From CAZQIC01 sp964593555 (GTDB taxonomy: Bacteria > Bacteroidota > Bacteroidia > JAFLBG01): a DNA stretch of 11,696 nt. The notes under the pieces were generated by a model. It saw only the letters and a list, made by a program, of their open reading frames with translations, ran no database searches and was not told where the DNA came from. Positions 1-7,105 of this stretch are shown in pieces. Numbering within the stretch: the stretch's first letter is position 1; every line of letters begins with the position of its first letter. The stretch is taken from assembly GCA_964593555.1 (NCBI GenBank), contig CAZQIC010000139.1:1-11696 (forward strand), given 5' to 3'. Position numbers and translations under genes: made by a program.

Positions 1-142
1 GATACGATTTTATTAGATTGTTTTTAACATTCTATTTTTAGAACTCCCCTTAAAAGCCAGTCAGTTATTAAAAGTTTCAACTGAAAAGGCGGAAACATTT
101 ATTGTAACTGCTGAAGGGCTTGATATGGCATATCCGGCGTAA
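1..142 (+). pseudogene. 3' end of a fifth paralogue of the two-repeat beta-rich protein family, with an in-frame TAG
   Basis: The frame ending at the TAA at 140-142 reads LPLKASQLLKVSTEKAETF and then TAEGLDMAYPA. This is the last part of the C-terminal repeat found in the four genes that follow (for example LKxSTEKxESFNVIAxGL and a final W[AT]YP[AS]). The frame is closed upstream by TAG at 14-16. The residues on either side, IRFY and IVFN, still align with ISFYRRIDFS of the 1000-1800 gene, so the TAG seems to interrupt homologous sequence rather than precede a start. The gene begins outside the window, so it could be a nonsense-broken copy or a sequencing error. The function is as uncertain as for the intact copies. 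Confidence 0.6.
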
Positions 143-175
143 TATTTAATTTAAAAACCGAAAATATTTTTAATA

Positions 176-955
176 ATGGCAGCCGAAACACAATATACCG
201 CTAATACCAGTGTGGCAACTATTTCCACAGCGAATACCAATCTTAACGGAACTGGAACGCTGGGTACCGTCATTACTGCAGCTTCAAATGGAACACTTAT
301 AAAAACAATTACCATAAAAGCACAAACAAGCACAACAGAAGGTATGGTAAGACTGTTCGTGTATGATGGTACGAATACTAAACTCATTTATGAAGTATTG
401 ATTCCTGCTATTAGCAAGTCTGCTTTTATTCCCGCCTTTGAAACAGTTATTCCTCTTAATTTTTCCCTGAAATCTTCCTGGGTATTAAAAGCGTCAACAC
501 AAAAAGGGGAAACATTTAATGTAATAGCCGAAGGATTGAACTGGACCTACTACGATACATCCGTCAGATCAGATACGACTAAAAATACAGCGGATAATGG
601 TGCAGTTAGTATTTCAACCGCCAATCCAAATCTCGATGGAACAGGAACGATTGGTGATGCATTCACAGCCGGATCAAACGGGGATAATATACAAAGCATC
701 ACCATTACTTCACCAAGTACTACGGTTGATGGTATGGTAAGGTTATTTCTTTATGATGGAACAAATACAAAGCTTTGGAAGGAAATCGTTATTCCTGCAA
801 TTACTCCATCGGCAACAATGCCCGCTTTCAATTATAAAATAAGATTCAATGATGGTTTTGCATTAAAATCCGGGTGGCATTTAAAAGCATCGACAGAAAT
901 TGCAGCAACTTTTTATGTGATAACAGAATCGCTGGGATGGGCGTATCCGGCTTAA
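176..955 (+). CDS. Two-repeat beta-rich protein, array copy 1 (phage-like, function unknown)
   Basis: This 259-aa protein has no signal peptide, lipobox or membrane segment, so it is probably cytosolic or released by lysis. It consists of two related repeats of about 125 residues. The first (about 1-128) starts MAAETQYTANT and carries SNGTLIKTITIKA, GMVRLFVYDGTN and GETFNVIAEGLNWTYY. The second (about 130-259) carries SNGDNIQSITI, GMVRLFLYDGTN and ends GWAYPA. The pattern of short alternating hydrophobic stretches suggests a beta-sandwich. From memory, the GMVRLFxxDGTN signature occurs in phage structural or accessory proteins, but I cannot name a family. The ATG at 176 is chosen because MAxETQ begins all four copies. 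There is no Shine-Dalgarno site, only an A/T-rich leader. It lies 33 nt after the previous copy and 44 nt before the next, so it is probably co-transcribed. Confidence 0.85.
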   Translation: MAAETQYTANTSVATISTANTNLNGTGTLGTVITAASNGTLIKTITIKAQTSTTEGMVRLFVYDGTNTKLIYEVLIPAISKSAFIPAFETVIPLNFSLKSSWVLKASTQKGETFNVIAEGLNWTYYDTSVRSDTTKNTADNGAVSISTANPNLDGTGTIGDAFTAGSNGDNIQSITITSPSTTVDGMVRLFLYDGTNTKLWKEIVIPAITPSATMPAFNYKIRFNDGFALKSGWHLKASTEIAATFYVITESLGWAYPA

Positions 956-999
956 TAAGTTATTAAAACACATTACAACCAATCTTTAAATTAAGAAAT

Positions 1000-1800
1000 A
1001 TGGCAGCCGAAACACAATATACAGCCAACACAGGTATGGCAACCATTTCAACTGCAAATACAAATCTGGATGGTACAGGTACTTTGGGAACAGTTCTCAC
1101 AGCAGCTTCTAACGGAACTTTAATTAAAACGGTAACCATCAAAGCGCAGGGAAGTACAACAAATGGCATGGTAAGATTATTTATATACGATGGTACAACT
1201 GCATTTCTGATTTCTGAAGTGGAAATTCCAGCAGTTACAGTAAACTCATCTGGCACAAGTGAGTTTGCCGATCCTGCTTTTGAAATTAGTATTCCCGTAG
1301 ACTATCCGCTTTATGCGGGAGGAGTGTTAAAGGCTTCCACAGAAAAGGCCGAAACATTTAATATAATTGCTGAAGGTTTGAATTGGGCTTATTACACAAC
1401 TTCTGTTAGACCAGAAAGTAGCAAGTATACCGCTAATACAGCCATGGCAACCATTTCAACAGCAAACACAAGCCTCGACGGTTCAGGTACAATAGGCGCT
1501 ATACTAACTGCAGCATCCAATGGAACTGTTATACAAAGTATAACTATTAAAGCACAGGAAACTACTGAAGCCGGAATGATCAGATTTTTTATTTATGATG
1601 GCACTAATACAAAACTATTAAGAGAAATCCCAGTTCCTATAGTTAGTCCATCTGCAACAGCAATTAGTTTTTACAGAAGAATTGATTTCAGTGGACAGGG
1701 ATTTGCATTAAAGAACACCTGGATATTAAAAGCTTCTACGCAACGGGGGCAATCATTTAACATTATAGCGGAGGGTTTAGATCTGACATATCCTGCGTGA
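1000..1800 (+). CDS. Two-repeat beta-rich protein, array copy 2 (phage-like, function unknown)
   Basis: This 266-aa paralogue is the longest in the array. The first repeat (about 1-135) has NGTLIKTVTIKA and GMVRLFIYDGTT. After IPAVT it has an insertion of several residues (VNSSGTSEFA) that the other copies lack. The second repeat (about 138-266) has NGTVIQSITIKA and GMIRFFIYDGTN and ends DLTYPA. The linker WAYYTTSVR matches the linkers of the sister genes. There is no signal peptide and no cysteine, which fits a cytoplasmic or virion-type beta protein rather than a secreted adhesin. The gene starts at MAAETQ, 44 nt after copy 1, and stops at TGA 38 nt before copy 3. The function is not known. 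Confidence 0.85.
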   Translation: MAAETQYTANTGMATISTANTNLDGTGTLGTVLTAASNGTLIKTVTIKAQGSTTNGMVRLFIYDGTTAFLISEVEIPAVTVNSSGTSEFADPAFEISIPVDYPLYAGGVLKASTEKAETFNIIAEGLNWAYYTTSVRPESSKYTANTAMATISTANTSLDGSGTIGAILTAASNGTVIQSITIKAQETTEAGMIRFFIYDGTNTKLLREIPVPIVSPSATAISFYRRIDFSGQGFALKNTWILKASTQRGQSFNIIAEGLDLTYPA

Positions 1801-1838
1801 CATTTAAAAATTAAATTTGAATTCATACTCTATAAGTA

Positions 1839-2631
1839 ATGGCAGCAGAAACACAATTTACAGCTAACACAGGATTTGCAGTTATTGATACGGCAAATAC
1901 CAACCTCGATGGAACAGGAACTATTGGCAGCGTTATTACCGGGGCTTCCAACGGAACGTTAATAAAAACGATTACTGTTAAAGCGTTGGATAATACTACA
2001 AATGGTATGGTGCGGTTGTTTATTTACAATGGAACGAATAAGAGACTTATTTCAGAAATTGAAATACCTCCTGTTACGCGGTTCGGCTACAGATCCTACT
2101 TTTGAAATAACGATGCCCGTTGACTTTGTATTAAAATCAGGATGGGCATTGTATGCTTCAACAGAAAAAGCTGAAACCTTCCATGTATTTGCAGAAGGCT
2201 TGGACTGGACTTATTACGCATCATCTGTAAGGTATGAAAGCACACGGTTCTCTGCTGCAACTGCGGTGAGTAATATTTCAACCGCCAATCCTTATCTTGG
2301 CGGTGCCGGATATTCAGCTCAATTGCTTAGTGGAAGTAACAATGGTACCATTATTCAAAGTGTTACCATAAAAGCCCGCGTAAGTACAACCCCGGGAATG
2401 ATCAGACTCTTCATATTTAATGGAGACACGCTTGTTTTGATTATAAAAGAAATCCAGGTTCCTGCGGTTACTAAATCGGGAACTACTCCGGCTCATAGTT
2501 TTTCGCATACTGTTACTTTTGGCGATAAAGGTTTTGCTTTAATGAATGGATATACATTAAACGTTTCTACGGAAAAAGGTGAAAGCTTTAATGTAATAGC
2601 GCAAGGCTTAACATGGACTTATCCATCATAA
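1839..2631 (+). pseudogene. Two-repeat beta-rich protein, array copy 3, broken by a frameshift
   Basis: This gene has the same two-repeat layout but needs two frames. The first frame runs from MAAETQFTANT at 1839 to EIEIPPVTR and then reads nonsense to a TGA at 2103-2105. The homologous protein resumes one base out of register with GSATDPTFEITMPVDF from about 2080 and runs to the TAA at 2629-2631 (ending WTYPS). The shift lies in ACGCGGTTCGG at about 2076-2086 and is equivalent to one extra base, or to two missing bases as judged from the sister copies. It is not in a homopolymer, so neither a simple sequencing slip nor programmed slippage is obvious. The second repeat (IIQSVTIKA, GMIRLFIFNGD) is otherwise intact. 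An internal ATG at 2002 lies out of the first frame and is not a credible start. The copy is either decaying or carries an assembly error. Confidence 0.8.
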
Positions 2632-2687
2632 TATTTTAATGTCATTCCGAAACCGAGAACAATAAAAAATTATAATTGCAATAACTA

Positions 2688-3479
2688 ATGGCACAGGAAA
2701 CACAATTCACCGCAAACACCGCAATGGCAACCATTTCAACAGCCAATTCCAATTTGGATGGAAGTGGAACACTTGGCACGGTATTAACCGGCGCCTCAAA
2801 CGGAACGTTGATTAAAACAGTAAGAGTAAAAGCGCAGGGCAATACTACGCATGGTATGGTGCGCCTGTATGCATATGATGGCACCAACACAAAACTGATT
2901 TATGAACTTGAAGTCCCTGCTGTTACCAAATCAGGCACTTACCCTGCATTTGAAGCTGCGATACCTCTTAATTTTGTATTGAAGTCCGGAGGTATTTTAA
3001 AAGCAAGTACCCAGGTCGCAGAAACTTTTAATGTGATAGCAGAAGGACTTGACTTTGCATACTATGGCTCGGTAAGGCCTGATAGTGTTAAGTATACTGC
3101 AAATAATGCAGTGGCAGTAATTACAACGGCGAATACGGGTCTGGATGGCTCAGGAACATTAAATACCAATATTTGGGATGTGCTAACAGCGGCTTCTAAC
3201 GGAACAACCATACAAAGTATTACGGCGAAAGCAACTGTATCTACTACAGCGGGAATGGTGCGATTATTTATTTATGATGGTACTAATACAAAACTACTAA
3301 CAGAAATAAAGGTTTCTGCAGTTACAAAATCTGCTACAGCACATAGTTTTTCTCAACGTATTGATTTTAACGGAATCGATCTTGTATTAAAATCTGGTTG
3401 GAAATTAAGAGCCACTACACAGAATTCCGAAACATTTAATGTAATTGCCGAAGGCCTTGATTGGGCTTACCCGGCTTAA
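2688..3479 (+). CDS. Two-repeat beta-rich protein, array copy 4 (phage-like, function unknown)
   Basis: This 263-aa protein is the last member of the array. It starts MAQETQFTANT, 56 nt after copy 3. Repeat one (about 1-127) has NGTLIKTVRVKA and GMVRLYAYDGTN. Repeat two (about 128-263) has NGTTIQSITAKA and GMVRLFIYDGTN, plus a short insertion (LNTNIWDVL) before the ITAASNGT-like turn. It ends DWAYPA. It has no export signal. Across the array, first repeats resemble other first repeats more than the second repeat of the same gene (LIKT against IQS). The repeat duplication therefore came before the gene duplication. The product and role are not recognised. Phage-like structure or surface decoration is only a guess. 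Confidence 0.85.
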   Translation: MAQETQFTANTAMATISTANSNLDGSGTLGTVLTGASNGTLIKTVRVKAQGNTTHGMVRLYAYDGTNTKLIYELEVPAVTKSGTYPAFEAAIPLNFVLKSGGILKASTQVAETFNVIAEGLDFAYYGSVRPDSVKYTANNAVAVITTANTGLDGSGTLNTNIWDVLTAASNGTTIQSITAKATVSTTAGMVRLFIYDGTNTKLLTEIKVSAVTKSATAHSFSQRIDFNGIDLVLKSGWKLRATTQNSETFNVIAEGLDWAYPA

Positions 3480-3521
3480 TATTTATTATAAATTATTTAC
3501 AATAACTTAATACTTTTAAAC

Positions 3522-3863
3522 ATGCCAAATAATAGCGATAAACTTTCTTTGTTTAGAACGCAGCGTTCAACTGGGTTCTCAGATATAGGTTTGAACAACC
3601 AAAATGTACTTAAAGGAACAAGCTTAAGTAGTAATTTTTCTAGTAAATTAACAAATAGTCAAGCTCGATTTACATCTGGCAACTTAACCAACTTTAATGG
3701 TGGAACACAAAAACCACAAGGCATGATTGTTGGAGCATCGCAAAATGGAGGACTATCATATGTAGATTGGAAGGACGAACTTACAGGAGAAATTCATTGT
3801 GATGCACTTGTCAGTACAAATGATGCTTCTGAATGGCTGGATGAACTAAATTGGACGTATTAA
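3522..3863 (+). CDS. 113-aa soluble protein; candidate precursor or accessory of the downstream peptide-modification genes
   Basis: I do not recognise a family. The protein is polar, rich in Ser, Thr, Asn and Gly, and has no signal peptide or membrane segment. It has one cysteine (in GEIHCDA). The N-terminal half is low-complexity and probably disordered. The last 35 residues are denser in Asp/Glu and Thr/Ser (DWKDELTGE, STNDASEWLDELNWTY), the kind of donor/acceptor mix that ATP-grasp ligases crosslink, and there is a GG at about residues 65-66. Its end, LNWTY, also resembles the AEGLNWTYY and DWTYPA motifs of the preceding array. It lies 42 nt after array copy 4 and 70 nt before the TlpA-like gene, so it could belong to either group. 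The ATG at 3522 is the only sensible start. Confidence 0.6.
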   Translation: MPNNSDKLSLFRTQRSTGFSDIGLNNQNVLKGTSLSSNFSSKLTNSQARFTSGNLTNFNGGTQKPQGMIVGASQNGGLSYVDWKDELTGEIHCDALVSTNDASEWLDELNWTY

Positions 3864-3883
3864 TCATTATTTTAGATACTTTG
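3851..3883 (+). promoter_or_regulatory. Possible promoter for the TlpA-gws operon
   Basis: TTG at 3851-3853 and TACTTTG at 3877-3883 are separated by 23 bases. They approximate the Bacteroidota promoter pattern TTG-N17-23-TAnnTTTG, with one T missing. The predicted start near 3890 would leave a leader of about 45 nt before the ATG at 3934. The element overlaps the end of the 113-aa gene. The match is imperfect and AT-rich sequence gives many such hits. Confidence 0.28.
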
Positions 3884-3933
3884 ATAATATTTAGGAAGAA
3901 GGCTCAATAATTGATTTATTAACAATATATGCG

Positions 3934-4788
3934 ATGAGAAAAACATTCATTGTGAAAATAATTTTCTCTTTGATAATGAATGTTGTATATGCTGAGAACG
4001 ATACGATTTTTCTAACGAAATTAATGCGGCCTATTGCAAGTAAGGCTGTACCTGGATTTATACAGAAACGGCCTGCTATAATAAATGGAGGAGATTTTGA
4101 TAAATACGAAATAAAATTTTGTTTCGCACTAAAGGATGATAATGCTGATTTGATTTTCAATCAAAAAGAAAAAGATGTATTGCTGATTGGGAACTATCAA
4201 TCAGATAGCATATATATACATCCAAGCGTCTCATGGTCTCGGGTTAAAAAAAATAATTTCATTGAGTGCAATGGTCGATTTTTTAAAGTTATTTTCATTC
4301 AGCCTCAGGGAGAATTTGTAGTCATAAGTCAAGTTTTTAAATTTCCGAAGGAAGATGATAATACCTCTGTTATAAGCTTTGTAGATAAATTACCTAATGA
4401 TTCTTTTACATTACTTGATGGAAAGGAAGCACAATTCTCAAATTATTTGGAGCAGAAAAAATTAATTTATGTTGAATTTTGGGGTACATGGTGTCATGGA
4501 TGTATACAAGTTCTTCCAGATTTAATAGAATTAAATAAGAAATATTCTAAGAAAGTGACTATTATTAGCATGAATTATGAAGATTCGATTACGGATGCGA
4601 TTAATTTTGCAAAAAAAAATAAGATGATATGGGTTCAAGGAATTTCCACAGAAAAAATTAATCGTAAATTTTTACTAAATGGATTTCCTTATGGGGTATT
4701 ATTTGATGAAACAGGAAAGGTAATAAAATGGGATACTACACCCAGGGAAGTTTTTAATTATTTTAATTTCAATCAAAATAACGATTAA
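3934..4788 (+). CDS. Exported TlpA-like thioredoxin-fold protein
   Basis: This 284-aa protein has a Sec signal peptide (MRKTFIVKIIFSLIMNVVYA, cleavage probably before ENDT), so it acts in the periplasm. Residues of about 25-150 form an N-terminal domain of the kind that precedes the thioredoxin fold in many Bacteroidota TlpA/ResA-like proteins. The thioredoxin part (about 155-284) has FTLLDGKEAQFSNYL, then FWGTWCHGC with the redox pair Cys187 and Cys190, and the cis-proline in NGFPYG (Pro252). Such proteins reduce or exchange disulfides. Here the gene precedes the ATP-grasp ligase by 17 nt and is likely in the same operon, so it may act on the modified peptide or its exporter, which is inference. 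TlpA-family genes next to RiPP maturases are common in this phylum. Confidence 0.85.
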   Translation: MRKTFIVKIIFSLIMNVVYAENDTIFLTKLMRPIASKAVPGFIQKRPAIINGGDFDKYEIKFCFALKDDNADLIFNQKEKDVLLIGNYQSDSIYIHPSVSWSRVKKNNFIECNGRFFKVIFIQPQGEFVVISQVFKFPKEDDNTSVISFVDKLPNDSFTLLDGKEAQFSNYLEQKKLIYVEFWGTWCHGCIQVLPDLIELNKKYSKKVTIISMNYEDSITDAINFAKKNKMIWVQGISTEKINRKFLLNGFPYGVLFDETGKVIKWDTTPREVFNYFNFNQNND

Positions 4789-4805
4789 TAGTATTTAGGA
4801 TATAA

Positions 4806-5744
4806 ATGATATTAATTATTAGCGCTTTAAATGATCGTAGTACATGCGAAGTAATAGATTGGTTGTTCGGTTACCAAATGAAAACTTTGAGAATAAATGG
4901 ATTTTTTGCTTCCGATAATGCAACGTTAAGGCTAAATGATTCTTCAAATATATTTTTTTATGAAAATATTCCCATTGAGAATATAAAATCTATATGGTAT
5001 AGAAAGGTACAATTTCAATTGCCTAATAATATAGAAGAAAGCTTACCAAAAGAAATTGTAAAGCATAAAACAAAAGAAGCTTGGGAGTTTTATGTAAGTA
5101 TGCGGCACCATTTTTATAAAACAAAAAAAATGGGACAAATAGAATCTAAAATTAATAAGTATCATGCATTACAAATTGCTAAATATTCAAATATTTGTAT
5201 CCCAGACACATTGATTACTAATTCGAGATTAAAAATTTTGCAATTTTTAAAACAATATCCTAAAACAATCACTAAATGTATTTGGAACACTAATTTAGTT
5301 AGAATGGAAGATAAAAACTGGGCTATGTATGCAAGTATGATAACAGAGGAATTAATAAGGAATTTGCCCGAGAAAATATTTCCATCTTTAATTCAGGAAT
5401 ATATTGAGAAAGAATACGAGGTGAGGGTGTTTTATTTAGAAGGAAAGTGTTATAGCATGGCTGTATTTTCACAAAATGATGCTCAAACTAAGATAGATTT
5501 CAGAAAATACAACCATGCAAAGCCGAATAGGACAGTACCGTATAAATTTCCTGCAGATGTTGAAAAAAAAGTAATACAATTGATGGAACAATTAAATTTA
5601 AATACCGGCTCTCTTGATTTTATTAGAGCTACAGACGGGCGATATGTTTTTTTAGAGGTTAATCCTGAAGGTCAATTTGGAATGGTTTCAAAACCATGCA
5701 ATTATTATTTAGAAAAAAAAATCGCTGATTTTCTAGCTAATTAA
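4806..5744 (+). CDS. gwsG: ATP-grasp peptide ligase of the grasp-with-spasm system
   Basis: This 312-aa protein is the usual length for RiPP ATP-grasp ligases (MvdD/graspetide type). These activate Asp or Glu side chains with ATP and link them to Thr, Ser or Lys side chains of a precursor peptide. The start MILIISALNDRSTCEVIDWL and the stretch SQNDAQTKIDFRKYN (about 220-235) match the grasp-with-spasm family as I know it. The C-terminal ATP-grasp core has GSLDFI (Asp271), then FLEVNPEGQFG with metal ligands Glu284 and Asn286, followed by KPCNYYLEKKIA. It is cytosolic. It sits 17 nt after the TlpA-like gene and 7 nt before the 69-aa gene, with the SPASM partner following, which is the pairing that defines the system. 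The substrate is not known; see the 69-aa and 113-aa candidates. Confidence 0.9.
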   Translation: MILIISALNDRSTCEVIDWLFGYQMKTLRINGFFASDNATLRLNDSSNIFFYENIPIENIKSIWYRKVQFQLPNNIEESLPKEIVKHKTKEAWEFYVSMRHHFYKTKKMGQIESKINKYHALQIAKYSNICIPDTLITNSRLKILQFLKQYPKTITKCIWNTNLVRMEDKNWAMYASMITEELIRNLPEKIFPSLIQEYIEKEYEVRVFYLEGKCYSMAVFSQNDAQTKIDFRKYNHAKPNRTVPYKFPADVEKKVIQLMEQLNLNTGSLDFIRATDGRYVFLEVNPEGQFGMVSKPCNYYLEKKIADFLAN

Positions 5745-5751
5745 AATCGCA

Positions 5752-5961
5752 ATGAAGTCAAAAAAAATATTTGATGAAGACATATTGAAAAAATTGCCAT
5801 TGGTTTATCATTTAATACAGGAAACAACAAGTAGTGGTGGTATTCCAACTGCTTTTGTAAAAAGTGACTTTCATCAAACTGATATGTATACTGCCAGAGG
5901 GTTCTACAAACCAATTTCGAAAATTGTAAATGGTAAAAATCCATCGGTTATTAATGAGTGA
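5752..5961 (+). CDS. 69-aa small protein between gwsG and gwsS; candidate precursor peptide
   Basis: This small hydrophilic protein has no signal peptide, membrane segment or cysteine. The N-terminal third (MKSKKIFDEDILKKLPLVYH) is charged and likely helical, as expected of a leader that binds a maturase. A middle stretch ETTSSGGIPTAF contains Thr/Ser next to Glu and a GG. The rest carries several Asp, Thr and Tyr residues (KSDFHQTDMYTARGFY). Its ATG is 7 nt after the gwsG stop, and its TGA overlaps the gwsS ATG in ATGAGTGA, so the three genes are translationally coupled. That arrangement strongly suggests a protein used stoichiometrically or as a partner in the same pathway. I cannot match it to a named family. 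It could be the modified peptide, a leader-like chaperone or an accessory protein. Confidence 0.7.
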   Translation: MKSKKIFDEDILKKLPLVYHLIQETTSSGGIPTAFVKSDFHQTDMYTARGFYKPISKIVNGKNPSVINE

Positions 5962-7027
5962 ACAAATTTATTTTAAATTATTTGCTTGCTGTATTCCGGT
6001 AAAAGGGGCGGTAAGAAGTTGTTTATGCGATATTCAAAGAGGGGTTGTAAAATTTATACCAAACCTTGGATTTGGCATTTTGACAGATTTTGCAAAAGAC
6101 ACAATAGAAGAAATAAAAGCAAAACATGACACGAGAAATCATAAAGAGATCAATGATTTTTTTTCAATTTTAGTTAAAGAGGAGTGGGGGTTTTACACTA
6201 GTGAACCAGAAAAATTTCCAACTCTGGAATTAACGTGGGAAACACCTCTTGAAATTACTAATGCGATACTTGACTACGATGAAAATTGGGGAAGTCAAAT
6301 AAATGATGTGTTGCAGCAGTTGAATGATTTGGGCTGCGAAGCTTTGCAATTGAGGGTTTATAATATAATTACTCTCGAAAAGATAGATAACCTGCTGGGT
6401 AAAATATCAACTAGTAGACTGCGATCCGTTGAATTAGTAATTAAATATGATTCATACTTTAATGATGAAGCATTATTAAATTTAAGTAAAAAACATCGTA
6501 GAATTCGTTCAATTATTGTCCATTCATCACCAATTAATAGATCAATCTCTGATTTAAATAAATATTTATTGTCAATTAGCTATGTTGATTCACAAATTGA
6601 TTCTCATTTTCATTGTGGGCAGATAAACGAATCTTTTTTTTCGTTGAATATCGAAACATTTACAGAATCTCAACATTACAATTCTTGCCTTAATCGTAAA
6701 ATAAGTATTGATGCAAAGGGTGAAATTAAGAACTGTCCAAGTATAATAAAAAGTTTTGGAAATATTAGTAATACAACGCTCAAACAAGTACTAGAAAAAA
6801 AGGGGTTTACGACAAATTGGAATATTGTTAAAGATAAAATAGCCGTTTGTAAGGATTGTGAATTTAGATATGTCTGTACGGATTGCAGAGCCTATATAGA
6901 AAACCCGGAAGATATTTATAGTAAGCCATTAAAGTGTGGTTATAGTCCTTATACTAATACCTGGGAAGAATGGAGTACAAATCCATTGAAGCAAAAAGCT
7001 ATAGAATACTATGGCGGACAAACATAA
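5954..7027 (+). CDS. gwsS: SPASM-domain peptide maturase of the grasp-with-spasm system
   Basis: This 357-aa protein has a C-terminal SPASM domain that binds auxiliary iron-sulfur clusters. The ligands visible are Cys245-x10-G-x4-Cys261, then Cys299-x2-Cys302-x5-Cys308-x2-Cys311, and Cys328 in LKCGYSPY. The C-terminal text EWSTNPLKQKAIEYY and CEFRYVCTDCRAY is typical of the partner of GwsG. The N-terminal half has a TIM-barrel-like length and includes the start FACCIPVKGAVRSCLCD, but no CxxxCxxC motif for a SAM-binding cluster. It may therefore be a degenerate radical SAM protein. The start at 5954 is preferred to the ATG at 5930 because MSEQIYFKLF begins the conserved part and gives an 8-nt overlap with the preceding gene; 5930 would add an unrelated MVKIHRLL. 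It is a cytosolic enzyme whose exact reaction is not established. Confidence 0.9.
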   Translation: MSEQIYFKLFACCIPVKGAVRSCLCDIQRGVVKFIPNLGFGILTDFAKDTIEEIKAKHDTRNHKEINDFFSILVKEEWGFYTSEPEKFPTLELTWETPLEITNAILDYDENWGSQINDVLQQLNDLGCEALQLRVYNIITLEKIDNLLGKISTSRLRSVELVIKYDSYFNDEALLNLSKKHRRIRSIIVHSSPINRSISDLNKYLLSISYVDSQIDSHFHCGQINESFFSLNIETFTESQHYNSCLNRKISIDAKGEIKNCPSIIKSFGNISNTTLKQVLEKKGFTTNWNIVKDKIAVCKDCEFRYVCTDCRAYIENPEDIYSKPLKCGYSPYTNTWEEWSTNPLKQKAIEYYGGQT

Positions 7028-7105
7028 ATTGGTACTATTGTGAAGCGTAATATGCCATTTCCCTTTTACCATTATTTTTATAAAAACGATTAAATCATAG
7101 TGGTA

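Noticed and set aside
151..2890. Several minus-strand open frames within the paralogue array (151-387, 963-1256, 2642-2890)
   Set aside because: They resemble each other only because they are antisense to the same conserved repeat on the plus strand. They have no starts or motifs of their own.
1..3479. Paralogue array as secreted surface adhesins (type IX secretion cargo)
   Set aside because: No copy has a signal peptide or a C-terminal sorting domain.
5930..5953. Earlier ATG start for gwsS
   Set aside because: MVKIHRLL is read out of frame from within the 69-aa gene and does not resemble the family start. The ATG at 5954 gives a standard short overlap.
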